A stretch of 64,000 nt of DNA, taken from positions 1,178,001 to 1,242,000 of the forward strand of contig NZ_CP180001.1 of NCBI RefSeq assembly GCF_047528295.1, given 5' to 3'. The notes under the pieces were generated by a model. The model was not told the origin of the DNA. It made no database searches and saw nothing but the letters and a program-made list of their open reading frames with translations. Source of the DNA: Peptacetobacter sp900550335. Its GTDB lineage: Bacteria > Bacillota > Clostridia > Peptostreptococcales > Peptostreptococcaceae. This document shows, in pieces, positions 1 to 8,368 of this stretch (position 1 is its first letter; each line of letters opens with the position of its first letter). The position numbers were made by a program, and so were the translations under genes.

Positions 1-112
1 AGAAGGAATAAATGTAGATCCAGATGAACAGGAAAAAGGATACATAAAAATATATCCAAATGTTCATGGAATGGATGGATTCTTTATAGCAAAAATGAAA
101 AGAGTTAAATAA
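1..112 (+). CDS. rsmB: RsmB, 16S rRNA (cytosine-967) C5-methyltransferase, C-terminal end only
   Basis: Partial gene entering from the left edge; the frame starting at base 2 reads to a TAA at 110-112 and ends with a YPNVHGMDGFFIAKMKR-type tail. That ending (aromatic-P...H..DGFF.A...) is the conserved C-terminus of the SAM-dependent RsmB/Sun rRNA methyltransferases, close to the final catalytic-domain strand. It lies 16 bases before rlmN, exactly the rsmB-rlmN order of Bacillus and clostridia, which supports the call. Only about 36 residues are visible, so catalytic residues cannot be checked. Confidence 0.85.
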   Translation, partial: EGINVDPDEQEKGYIKIYPNVHGMDGFFIAKMKRVK

Positions 113-128
113 TAAATGAGGTAATATT

Positions 129-1157
129 ATGGAAAATAAAAAGGCTTTGAAAAATTTTACAGAAGCTGAGATGAAAGAATTTATGAAAGAAATCGGAGAA
201 AAGGCATTTAGAGGAACTCAGGTTTATTCTTGGATTTACAAAGGTGCTAAAACTTTCGACGATATGAAAAATATTCCAAAATCTCTTAGAGAAAAATTGG
301 AAGAAGTTTCTTATATAGGTAATATAGATATAGAATTAAAATTAGAATCAAAAGATGGGAAAACTAAAAAATATCTATTTTTACTAAATGATGGAAATAT
401 AATAGAAACAGTTATGATGGATTACGATAGCAGGGTTACTGTTTGTGTTTCTAATCAGGTAGGTTGTAGAATGGGATGTAGATTCTGTGCATCTACTATG
501 GATGGATTAGTTAGAAACCTTGAACCATGGGAAATACTAGACCAGATAATGAAGATTCAGGAAGATACTGGAAAAAGAGTGTCTAATCTAGTTCTTATGG
601 GAAGTGGTGAGCCACTAGATAACTACGATAATACAAAACAGTTCTTAAAAATTGTAAATGATGAAAATGGATTAAATATAGGGTATAGACATATAACGCT
701 ATCTACTTGTGGTATAGTTCCTAAGATTTATGAGCTAGCGGATTTAGAAATTCCTATAAATCTAGCAATATCTCTTCATTCTCCTTATGACGAGAAGAGA
801 AAGGAAATAATGCCTGTTGCTAATAAATACAGCATAAAAGAAATTTTGGATGCTTGTAGATATTATATTAAAAAGACAAATAGAAGGGTTACATTTGAGT
901 ATTCATTAATAAAAGATGTAAATGACGGTAAGAAGGAAGCAGAAGCATTAGCATCATTATTAAAAGGAATGCTTTGTCATGTAAACTTAATACCTATAAA
1001 TGAAGTTGATGAGAGAGATTTCAAAAAACCGGATAAGGCATTTATTTATAAATTCAGAGATTATCTTGAAGAAAGAAATATTCCAGCTACAGTCAGAATT
1101 TCAATGGGATCTGATATAAGTGGAGCTTGTGGACAGCTTAGAAGAAAACACAAGTAA
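129..1157 (+). CDS. rlmN: RlmN, dual-specificity 23S rRNA/tRNA adenine-C2 methyltransferase (radical SAM)
   Basis: 342 residues, the usual RlmN length. The radical-SAM cluster motif is visible as C113-x3-C117-x2-C120, preceded by VCVSNQVG and followed by a GSGEPL glycine-rich segment; the C-terminal region ends RISMGSDISGACGQL, carrying the conserved cysteine used for the methyl-carrier chemistry. RlmN methylates A2503 in 23S rRNA and A37 of some tRNAs. Start ATG follows a GAGGTAA ribosome site. Second in the rsmB-rlmN-prpC-prkC operon; 18 bases separate it from prpC. Confidence 0.97.
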   Translation: MENKKALKNFTEAEMKEFMKEIGEKAFRGTQVYSWIYKGAKTFDDMKNIPKSLREKLEEVSYIGNIDIELKLESKDGKTKKYLFLLNDGNIIETVMMDYDSRVTVCVSNQVGCRMGCRFCASTMDGLVRNLEPWEILDQIMKIQEDTGKRVSNLVLMGSGEPLDNYDNTKQFLKIVNDENGLNIGYRHITLSTCGIVPKIYELADLEIPINLAISLHSPYDEKRKEIMPVANKYSIKEILDACRYYIKKTNRRVTFEYSLIKDVNDGKKEAEALASLLKGMLCHVNLIPINEVDERDFKKPDKAFIYKFRDYLEERNIPATVRISMGSDISGACGQLRRKHK

Positions 1158-1175
1158 TCTAAAAGGAGGGATTTT

Positions 1176-1922
1176 ATGGAATTTTATTTTGCCTCTGATG
1201 TGGGATTGGTTAGAAAAAATAATGAGGATTATTGTAAGTGTGAGATTGTGGAAGTAGAAAATGAGGAGATTGGCTTGTTTGCAATAGCTGACGGTATGGG
1301 AGGCTATAAAAAAGGAGAGGTTGCTAGTAAAATAGCCGCCGAAAATATTATCCTCTTTTTAAAGGAAAACTTACTTCAAACTAGCAAGATAAAAATAGAA
1401 TATATAGACGATATACTGAAACAAGCGTATAATAATGTGAATAGCCTAATTTTTGAAAAAGCTTCAAGTGATGAAACTTTTTCTGGAATGGGGACTACAT
1501 TAACTACAGCAATACTTTATAAAAATCATCTTTACATGGCAAATGTAGGTGATAGTAGAGGGTATGTATACGACGAAGAAAATGGATTAAAAAGGATAAC
1601 AAGAGACCATTCTTATGTTGAGGAGTTAATAGAAAAAAATGCAATCACAGAAGAAGAGGCCATGAAACATCCAAATAGAAGCTATATAACAAGAGCTATT
1701 GGCCCAGACCCGTTTGTTATTGTGGATATATTTAAACAAAATATTGAAAAAAGTGGTATAATACTTTTAGCAACAGATGGGCTAACAGGTTGCGTAACAG
1801 ATGATGAAATAGAAGATATAATAAAGAATAATGACGAATTTGAAGATATAAGCGATGAATTAATTGATACAGCAAATAATGCTGGAAATGACAATGTTTC
1901 AGTTATACTAGTTAGAGTTTAG
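1176..1922 (+). CDS. prpC: PrpC/Stp-type PP2C protein Ser/Thr phosphatase
   Basis: 248 residues of a single PPM/PP2C domain. Metal-binding motifs are visible: an N-terminal SDVGLVRKNNEDY, ADGMGGYKKGE, the GDSRGY segment and the terminal AGNDNVSVILVRV with the metal-coordinating aspartate. The enzyme dephosphorylates targets of the partner kinase PrkC encoded immediately downstream (18-base gap). Strong AAGGAGGG ribosome site before ATG. Family function is well established in Firmicutes; specific substrates cannot be told from sequence. Confidence 0.96.
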   Translation: MEFYFASDVGLVRKNNEDYCKCEIVEVENEEIGLFAIADGMGGYKKGEVASKIAAENIILFLKENLLQTSKIKIEYIDDILKQAYNNVNSLIFEKASSDETFSGMGTTLTTAILYKNHLYMANVGDSRGYVYDEENGLKRITRDHSYVEELIEKNAITEEEAMKHPNRSYITRAIGPDPFVIVDIFKQNIEKSGIILLATDGLTGCVTDDEIEDIIKNNDEFEDISDELIDTANNAGNDNVSVILVRV

Positions 1923-1940
1923 TTAGGACGGTGATATAAC

Positions 1941-3833
1941 GTGGGAGATACAGTTTTAGGAAATAGATATAAAATAGAAAAGAAAATTGGCGAAGGCGGA
2001 ATGGCCTACGTTTATGAAGCAAAGGATAAATTATTAAACAGGGTTGTTGCAGTTAAGGTTTTAAGACCTGAATTTGTAGATGACCAGGAATTTTTAAAGA
2101 AATTTAAGAGAGAGGCTGAAGCGGTTGCAAGTCTTTCTCATCCAAATATAGTTAATGTTTACGATGTTGGAGAAGACGGAAAAGTTCATTACATAGTAAT
2201 GGAATATGTAAACGGAAAAAACTTAAAAGAAATAATACAGGAAGAAGGTACTCTTGATGAGTACACAGCATTAGACATAACTAAACAGATAGCTATGGCT
2301 CTTGGATGTGCTCATAAAAGAGGAATAATACATAGAGATATAAAACCTCACAATATACTTATATCAAATGAAGGTAGAAGTATAGCTAAGGTTGCCGATT
2401 TTGGTATAGCTAAGGCTGTTTCAAACTCTACTATGACTAATATAGGTGGGGTAATAGGTTCTGTTCACTATTTCTCTCCAGAACAGGCAAAAGGTAAATT
2501 TGTTACTAATAATGCAGATTTATATTCATTAGGTATAGTGCTTTACGAAATGCTTACAGGAAAACTTCCTTTTAGAGGAGATACTCCAGTATCTATAGCA
2601 CTTCAGCATATAAATGATGATATAGAATTTACAGAAGAAGAAAAAATAAGAATACCTCAGAGTGTAAGAACTATAATCAAAAAGCTTACAGAAAAAAATA
2701 GTGCTGATAGATACCAGACAGCTGAGGAACTTATAGAAGATATAGAATACATAGAAAAAAATATAGATTTAGATTTCATAAAAGAATATGATGATTTTGC
2801 TACAAGACATATAGACGAAAGAAATCTAAATACAGTTGGGAAACCGAGAATAACTCCAGCAGCTATAGCAGATATAGACGGAGATGATGCTGGATATTAC
2901 GACGAAGACGACGATTACGATGATGATTTATATGAAGATGAGGAAGAAGAAGATTACATTCCTAAGAGAAAAAGAAAGAAGAAAAAGGTAATAAGAGAGG
3001 AAACACCTAAGACTAAGAAAAGATTAAAAATAGCAGCGGTTATACTTTCTTTAATACTTTTAGCACAGGTTGGTGTGTTCTTTAAATTATTCGGTTCAAG
3101 TATATTTGGTGGATTTGGCAAAAATGATGGAATAGTTGCCCCTAATGTAGAGGGAATGCAGGTAACTCAGGCAGAATCTACTTTAGAAGAAATGGGATTA
3201 AAATTAGAAGTTGCTGGATATGAATATAGCTATTCGGCTGCTGAAAATGAAATAATCTCTCAGGACCCTGATGCAGGAACTGAATTAAAAGAAGGCGATG
3301 TAATTACAGTTGTTGTAAGTAAAGGTAATAACAACAAAGAAGAGCCTAACGTAATAGGTATGAATTTAACTCAGGCTCAGAGTATGATTCAGGCTAAAGG
3401 ATTTGCAGTAGGTAATATAACTTATGAGTTTAGCTCGGCTTACAAAGAGGGAACAGTATTATCACAGAGTACTTCTGATGGTAAAATATCACTTGTAGTA
3501 AGTAAGGGTGAAGATACAGCTAATAAACCAACAGTTCCAACTCCAGAAGATCCAAACGCTAACAATAATACTGGAACAAATAACAATGGCGGCTCATCAA
3601 ATGGTGGAACAGACCATAATGGTGGTTCATCAAGTGGTGGAACAGACAATAATAGTGGCGGTTCATCAGGCGGAGGATCTGACAACAGTGGTGGCTCATC
3701 AGGTGGAGAGTCATCAGGAGGAGAATCTGGTGGAGGAGAATCATTAGGAGGAGAATCTGGTGGTGGCTCATCAGGCGGAGAATCTGGCGGTTCATCAGGA
3801 GGAGAATCTGGTGGCGGAGAAGCTACAGAATAG
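1941..3833 (+). CDS. prkC: PrkC-type PASTA Ser/Thr kinase with a long Gly/Ser/Glu-rich tail
   Basis: GTG start after AGGACGGTGAT. Residues 10-265 are a Hanks-type kinase: glycine loop GEGGMAYVYEA, K39 (VAVKV), HRDIKPHN with D133, and DFG at D153. An acidic/basic linker with a long D/E run (about 313-339) precedes one membrane segment (about 362-384). Outside are two PASTA repeats (about 399-466 and 471-533) that bind cell-wall muropeptides in this family; B. subtilis PrkC has three. The last ~95 residues are a low-complexity GGSSGGES tail, a possible wall-spanning or wall-associated spacer. Operon with prpC; a terminator follows. Confidence 0.95.
   Translation: MGDTVLGNRYKIEKKIGEGGMAYVYEAKDKLLNRVVAVKVLRPEFVDDQEFLKKFKREAEAVASLSHPNIVNVYDVGEDGKVHYIVMEYVNGKNLKEIIQEEGTLDEYTALDITKQIAMALGCAHKRGIIHRDIKPHNILISNEGRSIAKVADFGIAKAVSNSTMTNIGGVIGSVHYFSPEQAKGKFVTNNADLYSLGIVLYEMLTGKLPFRGDTPVSIALQHINDDIEFTEEEKIRIPQSVRTIIKKLTEKNSADRYQTAEELIEDIEYIEKNIDLDFIKEYDDFATRHIDERNLNTVGKPRITPAAIADIDGDDAGYYDEDDDYDDDLYEDEEEEDYIPKRKRKKKKVIREETPKTKKRLKIAAVILSLILLAQVGVFFKLFGSSIFGGFGKNDGIVAPNVEGMQVTQAESTLEEMGLKLEVAGYEYSYSAAENEIISQDPDAGTELKEGDVITVVVSKGNNNKEEPNVIGMNLTQAQSMIQAKGFAVGNITYEFSSAYKEGTVLSQSTSDGKISLVVSKGEDTANKPTVPTPEDPNANNNTGTNNNGGSSNGGTDHNGGSSSGGTDNNSGGSSGGGSDNSGGSSGGESSGGESGGGESLGGESGGGSSGGESGGSSGGESGGGEATE
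3586..3831 (+). repeat. Degenerate GGN/TCA repeat encoding the PrkC Gly/Ser/Glu tail
   Basis: The 3' end of prkC is built of short in-frame repeats of the type GGTGGCTCATCAGGCGGAG, giving GGSSGG and GGESGG peptide units about 80 residues long. GC content is visibly above the surrounding gene. Such repeats are prone to slippage, so tail length probably varies between strains. The long proline-rich antisense reading frame here is a by-product of this repeat. Confidence 0.85.
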
Positions 3834-3857
3834 GCAAAATAATAATTTAAAATAAAT

Positions 3858-3893
3858 AAAAAGTATCCTTTCAATCGGGGGGATACTTTTTTT
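3858..3893 (+). terminator. Intrinsic terminator after prkC
   Basis: AAAAGTATCC and GGATACTTTTTTT form a stem with a run of T on the 3' side, 25 bases after the prkC stop. The next gene starts only 24 bases further on, so some read-through or a hidden promoter is needed for it. Confidence 0.85.
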
Positions 3894-3916
3894 ATGATAA
3901 TTTGGAGGAATATAAA

Positions 3917-4648
3917 ATGAATAAGACAGCGGTTATAACAGGGGCTTCAAGAGGAATAGGAAGGGCAACAGCAATAGAATTTGCAAGAAATGGGTATAAT
4001 GTATTGGCAAACTACAATAATTCAGAAAAAGAAGCAATGGAACTTGAAAAAATGCTAACAGAAGAAGGGTATAGTATAAAAGTTTTTAAAGCAGATGTGT
4101 CTAAAAGCTCTGAGGCAGATGCTATGATAGAGTATTGTTTAAAAGAATTTGGAGGACTTGACGTACTTGTAAATAATGCAGGTATAAGTCAGGATAAGCT
4201 ATTTACAGATATAACTGATGAGGACTGGGAAAGAATGATGTCTATCAATGTTACAAGTGTGTTTAACTGCTCAAGAAAGGCTCTTCAACATATGATATGG
4301 GAGAAGAGTGGAAGTATAATAAATATAACATCTATGTGGGGCGAAACAGGTGGTTCTTGTGAAGTACACTATTCAGCATCAAAAGCTGCGATAATAGGTA
4401 TGACAAAGGCACTTGCAAAAGAGGTAGGACCTTCTAATATAAGAGTGAATGCAGTGTCTCCAGGTGTAATAATGACTGATATGTGTGCTTATTATGGAGA
4501 AGAAACACTTAATGAGCTAAAAGAAGAGACTCCTCTTATGAAACTAGGTAAACCAGAGGATATTGCTGAGACTGTATATTTTTTAGCAGAAAAAGGCAAT
4601 TTTATAACTGGTCAAGTTGTAGGTGTAAATGGAGGAATGGTTATATAA
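3917..4648 (+). CDS. Short-chain dehydrogenase/reductase, FabG-like (3-oxoacyl-ACP reductase family)
   Basis: 243 residues from ATG at 3917 (GGAGGA at 3904-3909 is the ribosome site; an upstream TTG at 3902 overlaps that site and is not used). Classical SDR signatures: cofactor loop TGASRGIGRA, NNAG, catalytic Ser and YSASK. Ends with GQVVGVNGGMVI, typical of FabG. The window also carries a FabG inside the fatty acid cluster (43294-44052), so this is a second, stand-alone paralogue. Its substrate is uncertain; it could serve acyl-ACP or another hydroxy/keto compound. It sits in a block inserted between prkC and rsgA. Confidence 0.9.
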   Translation: MNKTAVITGASRGIGRATAIEFARNGYNVLANYNNSEKEAMELEKMLTEEGYSIKVFKADVSKSSEADAMIEYCLKEFGGLDVLVNNAGISQDKLFTDITDEDWERMMSINVTSVFNCSRKALQHMIWEKSGSIINITSMWGETGGSCEVHYSASKAAIIGMTKALAKEVGPSNIRVNAVSPGVIMTDMCAYYGEETLNELKEETPLMKLGKPEDIAETVYFLAEKGNFITGQVVGVNGGMVI

Positions 4649-4736
4649 AATTGTAAAATATTATAATTAAGTATAAAAAACGTTTTCTTATTTTAAATAT
4701 ATATGTTGATATTTAGAAATACTATTATAAAATTAC

Positions 4737-4765
4737 TTGTAAAAGTATTCTAGTATTGTTATAAT
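4737..4765 (+). promoter_or_regulatory. Sigma-A-type promoter for the hydrolase gene
   Basis: TTGTAA at 4737-4742, 17-base spacer, TATAAT at 4760-4765, about 70 bases before the start codon at 4837. Good agreement with the housekeeping consensus. Confidence 0.75.
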
Positions 4766-4836
4766 ATAGTCAAATGGCTAATTTACAAGATGTTATTTTA
4801 GTAAATAGCAAAGATCACAAGTGAGGAGTGAATGCA

Positions 4837-5721
4837 ATGAAAATAGTAGAAGGTTACATGCCTTTCAAAGAGTACAAAACATATTATCGTATAGTAGGGG
4901 AACCAAATCCAGAAAAAGCTCCTATAATATTACTTCATGGTGGACCAGGGTCTACACACAACTACTTTGAAGTGTTAGACAAAATGGCTGAAATGGACAA
5001 CAGACAGATAATAATGTACGACCAGATAGGTTGCGGTGAATCATATGTAGATGGTAGACCTGACCTATGGACAAAAGAAGTTTGGATAGAAGAATTAATG
5101 TCTTTAAGAAAACACTTAGGACTTGATGAAGTTCATATACTTGGACAGTCTTGGGGTGGAATGCAGCTTCTTGAATATATATGCAACTACAAACCAGAAG
5201 GTGTTAAAAGTATAATACTTTCTAGTACACTACCAGCATCTTGGATGTGGGGACAGGAACGGCATAGAATGATAAAATTCCTTCCTGAAGAAATGCAGGA
5301 AGCAATAGACTACGCAACTTCAAACAATGATTATTCTTCTCCAGAATATCAGGCAGCTGAAGCTGAATACATGAGACGTCACGCTGCAGGTTCTTACGGT
5401 GAAGGAGATCCAGAATGTTTAACTAGACCAGTTAAAAAAGGTGGAGAATCATATGTAGTTGGTTGGGGACCAAATGAATTTACTCCTCTTGGAACATTAA
5501 AAACTTACGATGTTACAGAACAGTTAAAAGATATAAAAGAACCAGCATTAGTTATATCAGGAGGAAACGACTTATGTACTCCATATATAGCTAAATATAT
5601 GTACGACAGAATACCTAATTCAAAATGGGAATTATTCAGAGATTGTCGTCACATGTGCTTCGTTGAAGACAACGAAAAATACATAAACCTATTAATAGAT
5701 TGGTTAAATGCTAACGATTAA
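4837..5721 (+). CDS. pip: Proline iminopeptidase-like alpha/beta hydrolase (peptidase S33)
   Basis: 294 residues from ATG 4837 (GAGGAG just upstream; the GTG at 4828 lies in the ribosome site). Alpha/beta-hydrolase marks: oxyanion HGGPGSTHNY, nucleophile elbow GQSWGG, a likely acid in GGNDLCTP and histidine in RHMCF. HGGPG plus GQSWGG is the pattern of prolyl aminopeptidases that remove N-terminal proline from peptides; length fits the ~293-residue bacterial group. Proline release would suit an amino-acid-fermenting anaerobe (inference). No signal peptide. The last two codons and stop are duplicated in inverted form downstream (5965-5973). Confidence 0.88.
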   Translation: MKIVEGYMPFKEYKTYYRIVGEPNPEKAPIILLHGGPGSTHNYFEVLDKMAEMDNRQIIMYDQIGCGESYVDGRPDLWTKEVWIEELMSLRKHLGLDEVHILGQSWGGMQLLEYICNYKPEGVKSIILSSTLPASWMWGQERHRMIKFLPEEMQEAIDYATSNNDYSSPEYQAAEAEYMRRHAAGSYGEGDPECLTRPVKKGGESYVVGWGPNEFTPLGTLKTYDVTEQLKDIKEPALVISGGNDLCTPYIAKYMYDRIPNSKWELFRDCRHMCFVEDNEKYINLLIDWLNAND

Positions 5722-5750
5722 TATATAAATTTACTGTAAAAAGAAAAACT

Positions 5751-5780
5751 GGGCTACTGCAAAGAATTTTGTGGTAGCCC
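5751..5780 (+). terminator. Terminator hairpin after pip
   Basis: GGGCTACTGCAAAG and CTTTTGTGGTAGCCC-like arms form a hairpin followed by TTTT at 5781-5784, 30 bases after the pip stop. Confidence 0.8.
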
Positions 5781-5907
5781 TTTTGACTTAACACAAGTAT
5801 TCGCTCTCCAGGCTTCAGCGCCCCACTTCTTTATGTAACACATTTCAATGATGTGGGGCGCTTGCAGAATTGTCGGTGCGAGCTACTTGTGTTTAAGTCT
5901 TAAAAAA

Positions 5908-5936
5908 GGCTACTTACAAAATTCTTGTGAGTAGCC
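5908..5936 (-). terminator. Inverted, diverged copy of the pip terminator hairpin
   Basis: GGCTACTTACAA and TTGTGAGTAGCC pair, and the whole hairpin read in reverse complement resembles 5751-5780. It is the outer part of the right arm of palindrome copy 1 and could stop transcription arriving from the minus-strand acyltransferase gene. Confidence 0.7.
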
Positions 5937-6015
5937 AATTTTTTTCTTTTTAGTAAGTTATATGTTAATCGTTTGTGAGGGGGAAGGGTGTAAAAAGCCT
6001 TAGAGCAAAGAGTAG

Positions 6016-7119
6016 TTATGCTATTGTTCTTTTTTCATTTATTTTGTTGCAGATGTATACGAATACAAGTGGTAGTACTAGGCATAGTACAGGAGAGATG
6101 AAGTAGTCAAATAGTTCTCTTGAGTTTCCTAGTATTCCTGTATCTGCAAATTGTGTTAGGAGCCATTTTATTAATAAGTGGTGTATCATTATGCTCCAAG
6201 TGTTGTTTCCTATAAAGTTGATTAGTTCTGGTAATCTTCTTTTGAATCTTAGTGCTAGTCTGCACAAGAATTCTGATAGGTACAGAACGTATAGTATTCC
6301 CAGTATAGAAGTGAATAAGCTTATGAATGTGTGTCCATTGAAGCTTACAGTTCTAAGTGAGAATGTGCAGTATCCAAATATCCGATAAAATACCGCTTTT
6401 GTAGTAACTATAGCGACAAAACCTTTAAATGTGTATTTTATATGTTCTTCTACAAATTCTTTAAAGAATAGACCTATCTGCATATATTGAAGTCCCCACG
6501 CAGTTCTTAGTATTGCGTGGAATAGTGTTACATCCTGATTTTTTACAGGATAGGTATTTGCTAAATGTGCTGCAAATAACCCTATTATGCAAAGAAATAT
6601 CGTAAACACACTTTCATCAAGTAATTTCTTTTCCTCTCCAGATTTGAATGATTTTACAAATAAAGAGAAGAATCTTCTTGTAAGTGGAAAGACAATCCGC
6701 ACAGTGAATAAGAATGGAACAAACCATCCAGGACCATTAAAGTAGAACTGGAATCCTCCTAAAAATGGTTCTATAAAAATACTGTGTAGATTAAAGTGTA
6801 TTTCTCTTTCTAAAATTCCAAATCCAACCAAAACTAAAGTAAGGAAGAAGTAGAATAAATTTGCCTTATAGTATTTAGTTATGTTTTTAAATCTTTTTTT
6901 AACCAATGTTATATAATCGCTTTCGTATATTCTTTTGTAAAAATACCCAGAAGCGAATATAAACAGAGGTATATGATACGAGTATTCTGGGAAAAGTTCC
7001 CTGCTCGAAGTTATCGGTATTCCTATCAAATTAAATAAATTTTCATCTAAATGGCAGCTTACAACGACAATTATGCCGAGAGCTTTAAAAGCTGTCATCC
7101 TCAAATTTTTTTCTTTCAT
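6016..7119 (-). CDS. Acyltransferase family 3 membrane protein (OafA/NolL-like)
   Basis: 367 residues from ATG at 7119 (GGGTGAT eight bases upstream; a TTG at 7128 sits in the ribosome site). About ten hydrophobic segments and the N-terminal pattern RMTAFKALGIIVVVSCHL, where a histidine follows the first membrane helix, match the integral-membrane acyltransferases that O-acetylate cell-surface sugars. Substrate not predictable. Located convergently to pip, in a non-conserved block between prkC and rsgA, so likely accessory. Confidence 0.85.
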   Translation of the reverse strand: MKEKNLRMTAFKALGIIVVVSCHLDENLFNLIGIPITSSRELFPEYSYHIPLFIFASGYFYKRIYESDYITLVKKRFKNITKYYKANLFYFFLTLVLVGFGILEREIHFNLHSIFIEPFLGGFQFYFNGPGWFVPFLFTVRIVFPLTRRFFSLFVKSFKSGEEKKLLDESVFTIFLCIIGLFAAHLANTYPVKNQDVTLFHAILRTAWGLQYMQIGLFFKEFVEEHIKYTFKGFVAIVTTKAVFYRIFGYCTFSLRTVSFNGHTFISLFTSILGILYVLYLSEFLCRLALRFKRRLPELINFIGNNTWSIMIHHLLIKWLLTQFADTGILGNSRELFDYFISPVLCLVLPLVFVYICNKINEKRTIA

Positions 7120-7155
7120 ATTAAACAATCACCCTTTTTCGTATTAAATAATTAA

Positions 7156-7222
7156 TCATATTAAATTAATTAATCAATTTTTTCTGTATTAATAATCAAT
7201 CATGTTAAATTAAATAATCAAT
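7156..7222. repeat. Short AT-rich direct repeat in a 365-base intergenic region
   Basis: TCATATTAAATTAATTAATCAAT at 7156-7178 recurs with two changes at 7200-7222. The whole stretch 7120-7484 lacks a gene. It must hold the promoter of the minus-strand acyltransferase and of rsgA; another imperfect duplication (AAAGAATAAAAA..TAG.AAGTAT) lies at about 7394-7439. No convincing promoter pair could be fixed. Confidence 0.5.
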
Positions 7223-7484
7223 CTTAAAAAAAATCTCTTTTAAAAAATCTTAAAATCAAACAATTCTTATTATATCATATTCTAAAAATATTATAATGAC
7301 TAAAGCTTTATTGGTGCTTAAATTATAAATAAAAATTTACTAGATTATTTTTTCAAAAGGATTTTAATACATTAGTGTACTTTTTAGAAAATTAAAGAAT
7401 AAAAAATAGAAGTATTTAAAGAATAAAAATAGGAAGTATGATAAAATAGAAAGAGTAAGAACTTATATAAAAAGGAGAGATTGA

Positions 7485-8366
7485 ATGCTAAAGGGAAAAA
7501 TAATTAAAGGTCTTAGCGGATTTTACTATGTAGATACAGAAAACGGTTTATATGAATGCAAGGCTAGAGGAATTTTTAGAAAGCAAAAAATTACACCTCT
7601 TGTTGGAGATAATGTTGAGATAAGCATAGTAGATGAGGAAAATAAAAAAGGTGTTGTTGAAACAATTGAGGAAAGAGAAACTGAGCTTGTTAGACCACCT
7701 ATTGCAAATGTAGACAAGGCTCTAATTGTGTTTGCCGTTAAAGATCCAAAACCTAATTTATCTCTTTTAGATAGATTTATTGTCCATGCCGAAAGAGAAA
7801 ATCTTGAGATAGTGATTATATTTACTAAGATGGATTTAGACGATGGCTCATTAGATGAACTAGTTGAAATATATGAAAAAGCTGGGTACAAGGTTATACC
7901 TGTAAGCAGCGAAAAACATATAAACATAGAAAAAGTAAAAGAAGAATTAAAAGGAAATACTGTTGTGTTTGCTGGCCCTTCAGGTGTTGGTAAATCTAGT
8001 TTATTAAACCAGATAGATGAAAGCTTCCAGTTAAAAACAGGAACAGTAAGTGAAAAAATTGGTAGGGGTAGACATACCACTAGACATGCAGAGCTATTAA
8101 AATTAGAATGTGGAGGAATTGTAGCAGATACTCCAGGATTTAGCTCACTTGAATTAGATGGAATTGATGAAATGGAATTAAAAGAGTATTTCATTGAATT
8201 CGATAAATATGACGAATGCAAATTCGGCTCTAAATGTGTACACGAAAATGAGCCAGCTTGCGACGTAAAAGAGGCTGTAGAAAATGGGGAGATATCAAAA
8301 CAGAGATATGAAAGTTATCTACAGTTATTAAACGAAATAAGACAGAAAAACAGTAGGAGGTATTAG
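7485..8366 (+). CDS. rsgA: RsgA, ribosome small-subunit-dependent GTPase
   Basis: 293 residues. N-terminal OB-fold, then circularly permuted GTPase: TKMD (G4) comes before the P-loop GPSGVGKSS (about 164-172) and DTPGFSS (G3). The C-terminal zinc site is visible as C245-x4-C250-x-H252-x5-C258. RsgA checks 30S maturation and releases late assembly factors. AAGGAGAG ribosome site; stop is 2 bases before rpe, so co-transcribed. Gene order rsgA-rpe-thiN is conserved in Firmicutes. Confidence 0.97.
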   Translation: MLKGKIIKGLSGFYYVDTENGLYECKARGIFRKQKITPLVGDNVEISIVDEENKKGVVETIEERETELVRPPIANVDKALIVFAVKDPKPNLSLLDRFIVHAERENLEIVIIFTKMDLDDGSLDELVEIYEKAGYKVIPVSSEKHINIEKVKEELKGNTVVFAGPSGVGKSSLLNQIDESFQLKTGTVSEKIGRGRHTTRHAELLKLECGGIVADTPGFSSLELDGIDEMELKEYFIEFDKYDECKFGSKCVHENEPACDVKEAVENGEISKQRYESYLQLLNEIRQKNSRRY

Positions 8367-8368
8367 TT

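Larger units (their letters stand above)
5713..5973 (+). repeat. Core-centred giant palindrome, copy 1 (after pip)
   Basis: Core halves CTCCAGGCTTC at 5806-5816 and GCAGAATTGTCG at 5864-5875 flank an inner hairpin (AGCGCCCCAC 5817-5826 with GTGGGGCGCT 5853-5862) whose loop holds GTAACACATTT (5835-5845). Outside the core, GACTTAACACAAGTA (5785-5799) pairs with TACTTGTGTTTAAGTC (5884-5899). The palindrome continues outward through a terminator hairpin (5751-5780) and its inverted copy (5908-5936) to AACGATTAA at 5713-5721, which is the end of pip, and its reverse complement at 5965-5973. Sense orientation relative to pip. Confidence 0.85.

Noticed and set aside
3440..3874. 144-residue proline-rich minus-strand ORF
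   Set aside because: It is the antisense of the PrkC Gly/Ser repeat; no ribosome site or family, and composition follows from the repeat.
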